From Massilia sp. Root351 (GTDB lineage Bacteria; Pseudomonadota; Gammaproteobacteria; Burkholderiales; Burkholderiaceae_D): a stretch of 64,000 nt of DNA. The position numbers and the translations under genes were made by a program. Position 1 is the stretch's first letter. Each line of letters begins with the position of its first letter. Below, piece after piece: positions 28,579-36,342 of this stretch. Where the stretch lies: the NCBI RefSeq assembly GCF_001425045.1, contig NZ_LMDJ01000012.1:764391-828390 (forward strand), given 5' to 3'. Below the pieces are notes generated by a model, which was not told the origin of the DNA, searched no databases, and worked only from the letters and a program-made list of their open reading frames with translations.

Positions 28579-29638
28579 AGCGCAGCAGCGAATGGCAGTA
28601 GCCGATGCCGTCGCGGGCGGTCAGCAGGCGCAGGCCGGCCGCTTCGGCCAGGCGCACATAGTCTGCACTCTGGTAGATCTTGCTGTTGCCGCTGGCCATG
28701 GCGGTGAAGTACGGCGAGGTGTTGATCAGGCAGTAGGACGCGATGTCGTACTGCTGACGGTCCCAGAAAGTGTCCATGATCAGGACCTGGCCGTCCGGCG
28801 CCAGCGCTGCCGCCGCGCGTTGCAGTATGCTGGCAATGGCAGGCTCGCTGAAGCAGCTCAGGAACTGGCTCATCCAGATCAGGTCCATGGCCGGCGGCAG
28901 CGGGACGGCGGCGTCCAGCATGTCCACCGCGTGCAGCTGCGCGCGCTCGCGCACGCCGGCCGCCAGCAGGTTCTGTTCCGCCATCGCCAGTTGGCGCGGC
29001 AGGTCCACCAGATGCAGTTGCACGTCGGCGCTGTACTCCAGCGCGGCCAGGCTGAACTTGCCGGTGTTGGCGCCGATATCCATCACGCGGCGCGGGCCGG
29101 TGGCAAACACGTCGGGCAGGATCTCCGGGAACGAGGTGTCCGAATAGTGGTGGTCGAAGGCGAACCAGCTGCTCTTGGCCGGCTCTTCCAGGTGCGACAG
29201 CCCCTGGTACAGCGTGGGCCAGTCGCCCAGTTTCTTCAAGCCATGCGGCTGCTCGCCGTCCAGCGATTTCTCCAGGTCGTGCAGCCCCAGGTAGCAAACG
29301 TCATGGTTGAAGTCCAGATTGACCTGGGTGATCTTGTCGGTCAGGACGCAAAACCCCACCTTGTCGAGCACATAGCGCCCGCCGCGCAGCTGCACCGCGC
29401 CAGCCGACAGGCAGGACTCCAGCACCACCTTCAGCACGTACTCGCTCCACTTGCCGCTCGCCGCCATCTCCTCGACGCTCAGGCCGGTCGAGCAGGCGTC
29501 GGCCAGGGCCTGCAGCATGCCGCGCTTCCATGCATAGCGCACGCACTGGAACACCACCGGACCGAAGGCGATCTTCTGCGCTTCGTAGCGGGCTGCGAAC
29601 GCGCTCTGGCGCACGGGAGAGAATGATTTATCTTGCAT
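28550..29638 (-). CDS. SAM-dependent methyltransferase (acetylserotonin O-MT-like)
   Basis: The 362-residue enzyme has an N-terminal winged-helix dimerisation region (GMLQALADACSTGLSVEEMA) and a SAM-binding core with motif I VMDIGANTGKFSLAAL near residue 205 and VDLPRQLAMAEQ after it. This layout fits small-molecule O- or C-methyltransferases. In the operon it probably methylates the aromatic head group, as in flexirubin- or xanthomonadin-like pigments. It starts 14 bp after the ligase-dehydratase stop. Confidence 0.85.
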   Translation of the reverse strand: MQDKSFSPVRQSAFAARYEAQKIAFGPVVFQCVRYAWKRGMLQALADACSTGLSVEEMAASGKWSEYVLKVVLESCLSAGAVQLRGGRYVLDKVGFCVLTDKITQVNLDFNHDVCYLGLHDLEKSLDGEQPHGLKKLGDWPTLYQGLSHLEEPAKSSWFAFDHHYSDTSFPEILPDVFATGPRRVMDIGANTGKFSLAALEYSADVQLHLVDLPRQLAMAEQNLLAAGVRERAQLHAVDMLDAAVPLPPAMDLIWMSQFLSCFSEPAIASILQRAAAALAPDGQVLIMDTFWDRQQYDIASYCLINTSPYFTAMASGNSKIYQSADYVRLAEAAGLRLLTARDGIGYCHSLLRFARAGGAGV

Positions 29639-29652
29639 CGACTGCTTTCAGG

Positions 29653-31425
29653 TTATGGTGTCACGAACAAGATGCGTCCGCTGGCATGCTGCCCGGCGGC
29701 GGACAAATAGCGGAACTGCACGCTGCCCTTGGCGGCATCATGCTGCAGTTCGAGCCGCACCACGGCGCCGGGCCGGATCACCTGCTGAAATTTCAGCGCG
29801 GCGACCTCGCGGAATACGGCCGGCAGATCGAAATAGCGGCGGCAGTAGCCTATCGCCCAGTCGAGCTGGGCGACGCCCGGCAGCACCGGGGCGTTTGGAA
29901 AATGGCCGTCGAAATACAACAAGTCGGCGGGCACGGTCAGTTCCAGCGCCACGCTGCCGGCCGAGCGATCCAGCTCGCGCAGCTGCGGTTCGCGCGGCCT
30001 GGCGCCGGCTGGCGCGGCATGGCCCGGCCCCGCCGCCGTCAACAGTTCGAGCAGCGCGGCATGGGTGGTCTTGCCCTGCGCATTGACCGGCAGCGTGGCC
30101 GGATAACGCCAGCGGCGCGGTAAGGCCACCGCTTCGGCGAACGGGACCAGCAGCGCGCGCAGCGCGCGGTTCATGGCAAGCTTGCCGCCTGCCGCCAGCT
30201 GCGCCCGGCCAGCTTCGGACAACACCACAACGCCGGCCAGCTGGCCGCGCGCGCTATCGTCCTGCAGCACGCGCGCCTGCGCCACCAACGGCGACTGCGA
30301 CAGGGCACGCTCCAATGCGTCCAGCGAAATGCGTTTCTCCGCCACCTTCACGATGCGGTCGGCGCGCCCCAGCAGTACAAAGCGGCCGCCGTCGGCCGCC
30401 GCCACGCGGTCGGCCAGCGCCAGCCAGCCTTCGCCCGGCAGGGGCGGCAGATGCGGCGAACGCACTTCCAGGGCGCCGTCATCGGCAGCGATGCGCCACG
30501 CCACATTCAGGAAGGGTTGCCAGGCGGCGCTATCCCCGGCCGCGCTGCGCTGGCGCCAGGCCACGCCACCGCTCTCCGAACTGCCGTACACTTCCATCGG
30601 CACCGTCCCGAGCAGGCAGGCGCAGGCATGCGCCGCCTCCTCCGGCAGCGGGCCGCCCGACGAATACACCGCCCGCAGCTGCGCGCGCGCGCCGCGCCAG
30701 TCCAGATGCGCCGGCAAGCGCGCCAGCTGGGCCGGGCTGCTGACCAGCACCGCAGGCCGCAGCGCCAGCAGCTCGGCCAGTTGCTCAGGGTAGGCCGCGC
30801 TGGCGGCATGCAGCGGGCGTGCAGCGCACAGCGGCCACAGCACTTTGAACAGCAAACCGTAGATGTGCTGGTGCGACACGGTGGCCAGCACGCTGGCGCC
30901 GCGCAGCTGCGCGCCGAACATCCGCTCCAGCACCGACAGCTCGCTCGACAGCTGCGACAGGCGCTTCGGAATGGCTTGCGGCGCACCGCTGCTGCCCGAG
31001 GTATGCACCACCAGCACGTCGGCCGCCGCATCGAGCGGCGGCAGCTGCGGCAACGCCGGCTGGGCGCCGCTGCCGGCTGCCGGCGCCGCAGCGGGCTGTA
31101 TCGGGGCCAGCGCCGCCGGGAACTCGCCGAGGAAACCGTCCACGTGCTGCGCCAGCGCGGCGCAACTGGCGGGCAGCGCGTCCGCCGTCAGCCACACCGT
31201 CTTGCCGGCGTGCCAGGCGCCCAGCAGCGCGGCGGCAAATTCCAGGCTGTCTTCGATGTACAGCGCATAGTGGCGTCCGGCGCTGCCGGCCAGCGCGCCA
31301 CGCCACGCATGCAGGCGCGCTGCCAGCTCACCATAGCCGACCGGCATGCCGGCACGCCAGCCGGCCACGCCGTCGGGATCGCGTGCCGCCAGCGCGGCGG
31401 CCAGATGGGATAGATGATCAGACAT
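29653..31425 (-). CDS. Fused aryl-ACP/CoA ligase and 3-hydroxyacyl dehydratase (ApeH-ApeI type)
   Basis: The 590-residue protein joins two pathway steps. Residues 1-470 form an adenylating domain of the acyl-CoA synthetase family with the P-loop HTSGSSGAPQAIPK (near residue 126), the EVYGSSESGG motif and the LGRADRIVKVAEKRIS hinge; the final catalytic Lys region is present near KTTHAAL. From about residue 490 a FabZ-like hotdog domain follows, with catalytic His in FDGHFPNAPVLPGVAQLDWA. It would load the aryl acid starter onto an ACP and dehydrate chain intermediates. In E. coli-type clusters these activities are separate proteins. Confidence 0.88.
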   Translation of the reverse strand: MSDHLSHLAAALAARDPDGVAGWRAGMPVGYGELAARLHAWRGALAGSAGRHYALYIEDSLEFAAALLGAWHAGKTVWLTADALPASCAALAQHVDGFLGEFPAALAPIQPAAAPAAGSGAQPALPQLPPLDAAADVLVVHTSGSSGAPQAIPKRLSQLSSELSVLERMFGAQLRGASVLATVSHQHIYGLLFKVLWPLCAARPLHAASAAYPEQLAELLALRPAVLVSSPAQLARLPAHLDWRGARAQLRAVYSSGGPLPEEAAHACACLLGTVPMEVYGSSESGGVAWRQRSAAGDSAAWQPFLNVAWRIAADDGALEVRSPHLPPLPGEGWLALADRVAAADGGRFVLLGRADRIVKVAEKRISLDALERALSQSPLVAQARVLQDDSARGQLAGVVVLSEAGRAQLAAGGKLAMNRALRALLVPFAEAVALPRRWRYPATLPVNAQGKTTHAALLELLTAAGPGHAAPAGARPREPQLRELDRSAGSVALELTVPADLLYFDGHFPNAPVLPGVAQLDWAIGYCRRYFDLPAVFREVAALKFQQVIRPGAVVRLELQHDAAKGSVQFRYLSAAGQHASGRILFVTP

Positions 31426-31443
31426 GGCAACGTTAGTCTTAAG

Positions 31444-31989
31444 TTACTTTTGATACTGGCGACGGAAATGGCGGCGCGCCAGCAGTTCGCCTGCGAAAAG
31501 CAGCCCCATCAGAACATAGGCAATGACGCCGTTGTAGAGCGACCACACTGCCTCCGAAGTCCAGAGGGCAGTGGCGAGCGCACAGCCGCCGTTAAGCAGA
31601 AAAAATACGCACCACAGCTGCGTCACCCGGCGCGTATAAGCAACCGCCTCAGCCGGCAGATCCGGCTCGCGCAAGCGCGCCAGCCGCTCCACCATGGACA
31701 CCGGCGTGGTTAAGCTATAGCCGAAGGCCGCCAGGAAGGCGGCATTCACCAGCACCGGATACAGCTTCAGCGGTAACAGCAGATTGCTCCACAGCGCACA
31801 GGCGGCCAGCACAAGCGCGCCGCCAACCGACCAGCGCGCCGCGCTGCTCAGCTTCATCGCCGGCAAGCGGGCGCCTGCGGCCACCACCAGCAGCAGCGCC
31901 AGCCAGCGCGGCTCAAACTGCCCGTGTCCCAGCCAGATCGCCAGCGGATACAGCAGCGTGACCAGGACCGCGAGGGCCGTCCACGCCAT
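31444..31989 (-). CDS. Small polytopic membrane protein (COG4648, ApeG-like)
   Basis: From the ATG at 31989 the product has 181 residues and about five hydrophobic helices (ALAVLVTLLYPLAIWLG, WSVGGALVLAACALWSNLL, NAAFLAAFGYSL, LWCVFFLLNGGCALATALW, AYVLMGLLFAGELL). It resembles COG4648 proteins encoded in nearly all aryl polyene clusters. The biochemical role is unknown; it may organise the soluble enzymes at the membrane. It starts one base from the stop of the ACP gene. The open frame to 32037 overlaps the ACP gene and is not used. Confidence 0.83.
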   Translation of the reverse strand: MAWTALAVLVTLLYPLAIWLGHGQFEPRWLALLLVVAAGARLPAMKLSSAARWSVGGALVLAACALWSNLLLPLKLYPVLVNAAFLAAFGYSLTTPVSMVERLARLREPDLPAEAVAYTRRVTQLWCVFFLLNGGCALATALWTSEAVWSLYNGVIAYVLMGLLFAGELLARRHFRRQYQK

Positions 31990-31990
31990 C

Positions 31991-32263
31991 TCAGGCGGCC
32001 TGCTCGACCGCCAGCCCGGCCAGGGCATCGACAACATCGCTGATGGTACGGATAGTCTTGAACACTTCGGGCTGCAGCCGCTTGCCGGTCAGCTGTTTCA
32101 GTTTGACAGCGAGGTCCACCGCGTCGATGCTGTCGATATCCAGATCCGCATACAGATTGGACTGCGGCGTCAGTTCCGCCGCATTGAGCTCAAACATCTC
32201 GGCCAGCAGTCCGATCACCCACTGCTGCATCTGTTCCCGGTTCATTGCATTCAGGTCGATCAT
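31991..32263 (-). CDS. apeF: Acyl carrier protein (ApeF-like)
   Basis: The 90-residue acidic protein has the carrier signature DLDIDSIDAVDLAVKL, where the Ser (near residue 44) receives phosphopantetheine. It begins at the ATG at 32263, one base after the other ACP gene. In aryl polyene synthesis one ACP carries the starter and growing chain and the other may supply malonyl units. Helix II differs from the second ACP (VDLAVKLK versus LELGVALQ), which agrees with divided roles. Its likely modifying enzyme is encoded at 14726-15361. Confidence 0.9.
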   Translation of the reverse strand: MIDLNAMNREQMQQWVIGLLAEMFELNAAELTPQSNLYADLDIDSIDAVDLAVKLKQLTGKRLQPEVFKTIRTISDVVDALAGLAVEQAA

Positions 32264-32264
32264 G

Positions 32265-32525
32265 TCACGCTCCCTTCTTGCCCTGGCTTTCCACCAGGGC
32301 CGCGAGCGCGCGCACCGAAGCGAAATGGCGGCGCGTATCGGCCGAGTCGGCCGATAGCGAGATGCCATACCGCTTCTGCAGCGCCACGCCCAACTCCAGC
32401 GCATCGATAGAATCCAGCCCCAGGCCTTCCACGAACAGCGGTTCGTCGGCGTTGATATCGGCTGGCGTAATGTCTTCCAGTTGCAGCACTTCGATAATCA
32501 GTTCTTTGACTTCTTGTTCAAGCAT
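32265..32525 (-). CDS. apeE: Acyl carrier protein (ApeE-like)
   Basis: The 86-residue protein carries GLGLDSIDALELGVAL with the phosphopantetheine-accepting Ser near residue 39, and an acidic N-terminal helix (EQEVKELIIEVLQLED). It overlaps the upstream acyltransferase gene by 8 bp and lies one base before the second ACP gene. It would carry acyl intermediates to the ketosynthases, reductase and dehydratases of this operon. Confidence 0.9.
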   Translation of the reverse strand: MLEQEVKELIIEVLQLEDITPADINADEPLFVEGLGLDSIDALELGVALQKRYGISLSADSADTRRHFASVRALAALVESQGKKGA

Positions 32526-33291
32526 GATGCTGGTACTTCCCCGTAAAATATTGTTGTAGGTACTCGGTCAGATTGCGCGCCGCCATGACCTCGCTGGCGC
32601 CCTCCCCGATAAAGGCGGCAATCGGCAAATCGTCCTGCACTGCGATGCTGAAGCGCGCCAGGCGCGGCGGCACTTTCCACCACGGCTCCCCTTTGCGCAG
32701 CGTGGCCGGCCGGCACTGAATCAATACCGGCGTAATGTCGCGCGCGCCGCGCACGGCGATGTTGGCCGCGCCGCGCTTCAGGCTGATTTCACCGCTGCCC
32801 GCGGTGCGCGTCCCTTCCGGGAAGATAATCAGGTTGTTGCCGCGCTCCAGCGTGGCAATGCAGTCGGCCACCAGATCCGCGCCGCCGTTGTTGGCGATAT
32901 AGCCCGCCGCGCGCACCGGACCGCCAGTAAAAGCGTTGTTCCACAATTCAGCCTTCACCACGCAGTCGGCCCGCTTCACGAACGCCATCAGGAACACCGT
33001 GTCCAGCAAGGTCGGATGATTGGCCAGGATCAGCAACCCTCCGCGATCCAGCTTTTCCAGTCCGTGCAGCTCGTAGCGCAGGACACCCAGGACACGCATC
33101 AGATCGATATAAGTGCGGAAGGCCGCGCGTATCACGCGGCGTGACCACGCCACTCGCCGCTCGGGATCGCGCACCAGCAATTGCAACGCCGGGAACACTG
33201 CCACGCGCAGCAGCAAGCCGCCAAACCCGAACAACGCAAAACTGAACCCGGTGGCGAACACCCGCCAGCAGAGAAAGGCCTTATCAAGCAT
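32518..33291 (-). CDS. PlsC-like lysophospholipid acyltransferase (ApeD-like)
   Basis: The 257-residue protein starts at the ATG at 33291; an upstream frame to 33345 overlaps the ketosynthase-like gene. A hydrophobic N-terminus (about residues 5-32) anchors it to the membrane. It has the catalytic H-x4-D motif (NHPTLLD) and FPEGTRTAG, the acyl-acceptor motif. It would place an acyl chain, perhaps the polyene acid, on a glycerol- or sugar-phosphate lipid. It overlaps both neighbours by 8 bp. Confidence 0.87.
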   Translation of the reverse strand: MLDKAFLCWRVFATGFSFALFGFGGLLLRVAVFPALQLLVRDPERRVAWSRRVIRAAFRTYIDLMRVLGVLRYELHGLEKLDRGGLLILANHPTLLDTVFLMAFVKRADCVVKAELWNNAFTGGPVRAAGYIANNGGADLVADCIATLERGNNLIIFPEGTRTAGSGEISLKRGAANIAVRGARDITPVLIQCRPATLRKGEPWWKVPPRLARFSIAVQDDLPIAAFIGEGASEVMAARNLTEYLQQYFTGKYQHHA

Positions 33292-34024
33292 CGCGGCTCC
33301 AGCGCCAGCGGCGGTTGCTTGCAGCGCGCTCCAGCGCCGGCGCACCGCTCAGGTAAAAGCGCAGCACATCCAGCGTGCCGGGGCCAGCGGCCGCCGCTTC
33401 GGCACCGGCGTCGGCATCGGCCTGCCAGGACAGCGTCATACTGTCTTCTCCGGCTGGCGCCAACAGCCATGCGAACGCGTGCGGCTGTTCGGCGCAGTCC
33501 TCGAATTGCTGCAAAAATTCCGGCAAGGGGCAGTCGCCCGCCACCAGCAGCACTTGGGGCGCCCCGTCCGCCAGCAAGCCGCACGCCTCGATCACGGCGT
33601 GCTCCAGCGAGCTCGCGCCTGCAGCCAATGCCACATGATTGGAGCGTTCGGAGCGGGCTATCGAAAACAGGCCGGCTGTCGCGTTATGAACCGCCATGCC
33701 GAAAGCGGCCGGAGATAATGCCTCCGCACGCGCCAATTGCCCCAGCAATTCCATGGCACGGCCAACTTCGCCATGCCTGGAACAAAACACCATGGGAACG
33801 CCGGAATTATCACCAAGGCAATCATACGCAACTTGCAATACCATTTTCCCCAACTGGCCGGCACGGCGGCGCAGCATGGCCGGCATTTGCTTCACTCCCG
33901 GCTCCCCCTCCCGCTCAATCGGCGCGGGTGCACGGCTCCAGCGCATCCAGGCTTCGGGCGTTTCAACGCCTGGAGCCCATGCAGCATGCCGCACAATGGT
34001 GAATGAAATTGCCGGTGCACGCAT
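33284..34024 (-). CDS. apeC: Ketosynthase-like chain-length factor (ApeC-like)
   Basis: The 246-residue protein resembles only the N-terminal half of a beta-ketoacyl synthase (PF13723 type; SPAAFGMAVHNATAGLFSIA). The active-site Cys position reads ALAAGASSLEHA, so it cannot condense by itself. In characterised aryl polyene systems such a protein pairs with the ApeO ketosynthase as a chain-length factor. It is the first gene of the operon and follows a sigma-70-like promoter by about 30 bases. Confidence 0.85.
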   Translation of the reverse strand: MRAPAISFTIVRHAAWAPGVETPEAWMRWSRAPAPIEREGEPGVKQMPAMLRRRAGQLGKMVLQVAYDCLGDNSGVPMVFCSRHGEVGRAMELLGQLARAEALSPAAFGMAVHNATAGLFSIARSERSNHVALAAGASSLEHAVIEACGLLADGAPQVLLVAGDCPLPEFLQQFEDCAEQPHAFAWLLAPAGEDSMTLSWQADADAGAEAAAAGPGTLDVLRFYLSGAPALERAASNRRWRWSRDA

Positions 34025-34062
34025 GGGATAAACTGATTGAACGCGCTATGCGCTAGGCCGCC

Positions 34063-34092
34063 CATTATAAACGGTGGTATTTCTTTTGACCA
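34063..34092 (-). promoter_or_regulatory. Sigma-70-type promoter of the aryl polyene operon
   Basis: On the minus strand TTGGTC (34087-34092) and a perfect TATAAT (34063-34068) are 18 bp apart. The predicted start lies near 34056, about 30 bases before the first ATG (34024). The surrounding 34025-34180 segment is unusually AT-rich for this genome, as expected for a promoter or an H-NS-type silenced region. No regulator gene lies in the operon. Confidence 0.6.
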
Positions 34093-34180
34093 AGCCAAAC
34101 GTTCAAAATGCAAGAGACGGATTTATATTGCACAAATCTATCCAATTCTCACATTAACAAAACAACATACTAAAATTACA

Positions 34181-35230
34181 TTAATCGCGGAATTTTCTCC
34201 GCCGCATGCGGCGGAACAGCGGCCCTATCGCCAGCACCAGTACCACCATGCGCGAGACATGGAAAGCGGTGACGATGGGCACGCCGAGGTGCAGGGTCTG
34301 CGCCGTGAGCGACATTTCGGCGATGCCGCCGGGCGAGGTGGCCAGGATGGCGGTGCCGGGATTCAGGCCCGCCAGTTGCGCGAGCACCAGGCCGAAGGCG
34401 GCGGCCAGCGCCAGCGCCAGCGCGCTGCAGGCCGCCACGCTGGCCAGGTAGCGCGGCGCGGTGCGCAGGAAGCCGGGCGCAAAGCGCGTGCCGAGCGAGA
34501 TGCCGATGAACAGCTGGCCAGCCTTCACCATCCAGTCCGGCAAGCGGCTCAGGTGCACGCCGAAGGCCGTCAGCAGCAAGGCCATCAGCAGCGGGCCTAT
34601 CACCCAGGCATTGGGCAACCGGCCCTTCTTCAGCGCCAGCGCGGCGCCGCTGGTGAGCAGGATCAGCGCCAGCAGGCCAAGCGGCTGCACGCTGCGCGCG
34701 CCGGGAACGAACAAGTCCGTGCCCAGGCCCAGGCCGTGCCTGCCCCAGTACTGGATCGCGAACGGGATAATCCCGACCACCATCATGATGCGCAAGCTGT
34801 GCGCGGCGGCCACCCGTTCCACGTTGGCGCCATGGTGCTCGCCCTGCACCGCCATTTCCGATGCGCCGCCGACGGCCATGGCGAAGAAGGCCGTGGTGCG
34901 GTCGGTGCGGGACAGTTTGTGCAGCAGCCAGCCGCAGAAGCAGCCCAGCGCCAGCGCAAAGGCGACGGCGGCGGCGATCCAGCCCGCCCGCGCCGCCAGC
35001 ACGGCCAGCACCGGCGCCGTGAAGTACAGGCCGAGCGCCGTGCCGATGGCCCACTGCCCCGCTTCGCGTGCCGAGACCGGCGCGCTAAGGTCGACGCCGC
35101 ACAGGCGCAGCGCGGCGGTGGCAAAGAGCGGGCCTATCATCCACGGCAGCGGCGTGTTCAGGTACACGCACAGCAGCGCGGCAACGATGCCGGCCGCCAG
35201 TGCGGAGAGAAAGGCCGGCCCCGGTTTCAC
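34181..35230 (-). CDS. AbrB/PF05145-family polytopic membrane protein
   Basis: The 349-residue protein consists of two similar halves of about five helices each, with LPWMIGPLFATAALRL and a second NAWVIGPLLMALLL at equivalent positions. This is the PF05145 family, labelled both 'AbrB' and 'ammonia monooxygenase', although it contains neither a DNA-binding domain nor an oxygenase motif. It is more likely a transporter. It lies 5 bp downstream of the ABC ATPase gene, so it probably belongs to that transport operon. Confidence 0.85.
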   Translation of the reverse strand: MKPGPAFLSALAAGIVAALLCVYLNTPLPWMIGPLFATAALRLCGVDLSAPVSAREAGQWAIGTALGLYFTAPVLAVLAARAGWIAAAVAFALALGCFCGWLLHKLSRTDRTTAFFAMAVGGASEMAVQGEHHGANVERVAAAHSLRIMMVVGIIPFAIQYWGRHGLGLGTDLFVPGARSVQPLGLLALILLTSGAALALKKGRLPNAWVIGPLLMALLLTAFGVHLSRLPDWMVKAGQLFIGISLGTRFAPGFLRTAPRYLASVAACSALALALAAAFGLVLAQLAGLNPGTAILATSPGGIAEMSLTAQTLHLGVPIVTAFHVSRMVVLVLAIGPLFRRMRRRKFRD

Positions 35231-35235
35231 GCCGT

Positions 35236-36321
35236 TCAGAACACCCAGAGTTTATCGGCCGGCAGCTGCAGCCAGTAGCTGCCCGCGTCCAGCCTGTACT
35301 TCGAGTATGCGCGCAGGCTGATGTCGCCGCTGGCGCTCTTGAACAGGCATTCCCAGCGGTCGCCCAGGTACATGCAGGTCAGCAGCGGGATCTCGACGGC
35401 GTTGTCCACTTGCGTCGAACTGACCCGTACCTCCTCCACGCGGATCAGCGTGGCCGGTTCGGCCATGCCGGCGCCGCGCGCCGTGCCTTGCAGCCTGGCG
35501 CCGTTCACTTCCAGCGTCACCTGCGCGCCGTCGCGCGACAGCACCTTGGCCGGCAGGCGGTTGTTGCTGCCCATGAACTCCGCCGTGAACAGCGTCTCCG
35601 GCGTTTCGTACATGCTTTGCGGCGTGCCCTGCTGCTCGATCTTGCCGTTGTTGAGCAGCAGGATGCGGTCGGAGATCGCCATCGCCTCGCCCTGGTCGTG
35701 CGTCACCATCAGCGCCGACAGGCCCAGGCGCACGATCAGCTCGCGCAGGAAGGCGCGCGCCTCCTCGCGCAGCTTGGCGTCCAGGTTGGACAGCGGCTCG
35801 TCCAGCAGGATCACGGGCGGGTTGTACACCAGGGCGCGGGCAATCGCCACGCGCTGCTGCTGGCCGCCGGACATCTGGTGCGGATAGCGCTCGCCCAAAT
35901 GGCCCAGGCCCAGCTGCTTGAGCACCTCCATCACGCGTTCCTTGATCTCGGAAGCGCCCATCTTGCGCAGCTTCAAGCCGTAAGCGACGTTGTCGAACAC
36001 AGTCTTGTGCGGCCACAGCGCGTAGGACTGGAACACCAGGCCCAGGTTGCGCTGCTCGGCCGGCATCTCGAACGAGTTCGATCCGTCGAACATGGTGCGG
36101 TCGCCGATATGGATGGTGCCCAGCTTGGGACTTTCCAGGCCGGCCACCGCGCGCAGCAAGGTGGTCTTGCCGCTGCCGGATGGTCCCAGCAGGGCAACCA
36201 CTTCGCCCTTCTTCAGGTGCATCGACACGCCCTTGAGGATGGGGTTGGCGGTGGCGCCCTGGCCATATTCCAGGTGCAGGTCGTTGACGCTTAATTCGTT
36301 CATGGCGAGGTCTCGTTTCAT
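35236..36321 (-). CDS. ABC importer ATP-binding protein (FbpC/PotA type)
   Basis: The 361-residue ATPase has Walker A (GPSGSGKTT, near residue 51), signature MSGGQQQRVA, Walker B VILLDEPLSNLD and the H-loop THDQGEA. A C-terminal TOBE-like domain follows (about residues 285-355). The start could be 36321 or the Met at 36303; both leave the core intact. With the permease and binding protein upstream it forms a COG1840-type importer, whose substrate may be an organic acid or ferric complex. No riboswitch or Fur box was noted. Confidence 0.9.
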   Translation of the reverse strand: MKRDLAMNELSVNDLHLEYGQGATANPILKGVSMHLKKGEVVALLGPSGSGKTTLLRAVAGLESPKLGTIHIGDRTMFDGSNSFEMPAEQRNLGLVFQSYALWPHKTVFDNVAYGLKLRKMGASEIKERVMEVLKQLGLGHLGERYPHQMSGGQQQRVAIARALVYNPPVILLDEPLSNLDAKLREEARAFLRELIVRLGLSALMVTHDQGEAMAISDRILLLNNGKIEQQGTPQSMYETPETLFTAEFMGSNNRLPAKVLSRDGAQVTLEVNGARLQGTARGAGMAEPATLIRVEEVRVSSTQVDNAVEIPLLTCMYLGDRWECLFKSASGDISLRAYSKYRLDAGSYWLQLPADKLWVF

Positions 36322-36342
36322 GATAGTTCTCTCTTTGTGCGC

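Noticed and set aside
34199..34214. Palindrome CCGCCGCATGCGGCGG as a terminator
   Set aside because: It lies in the last codons of the AbrB-like gene and lacks a T-tract on either strand.
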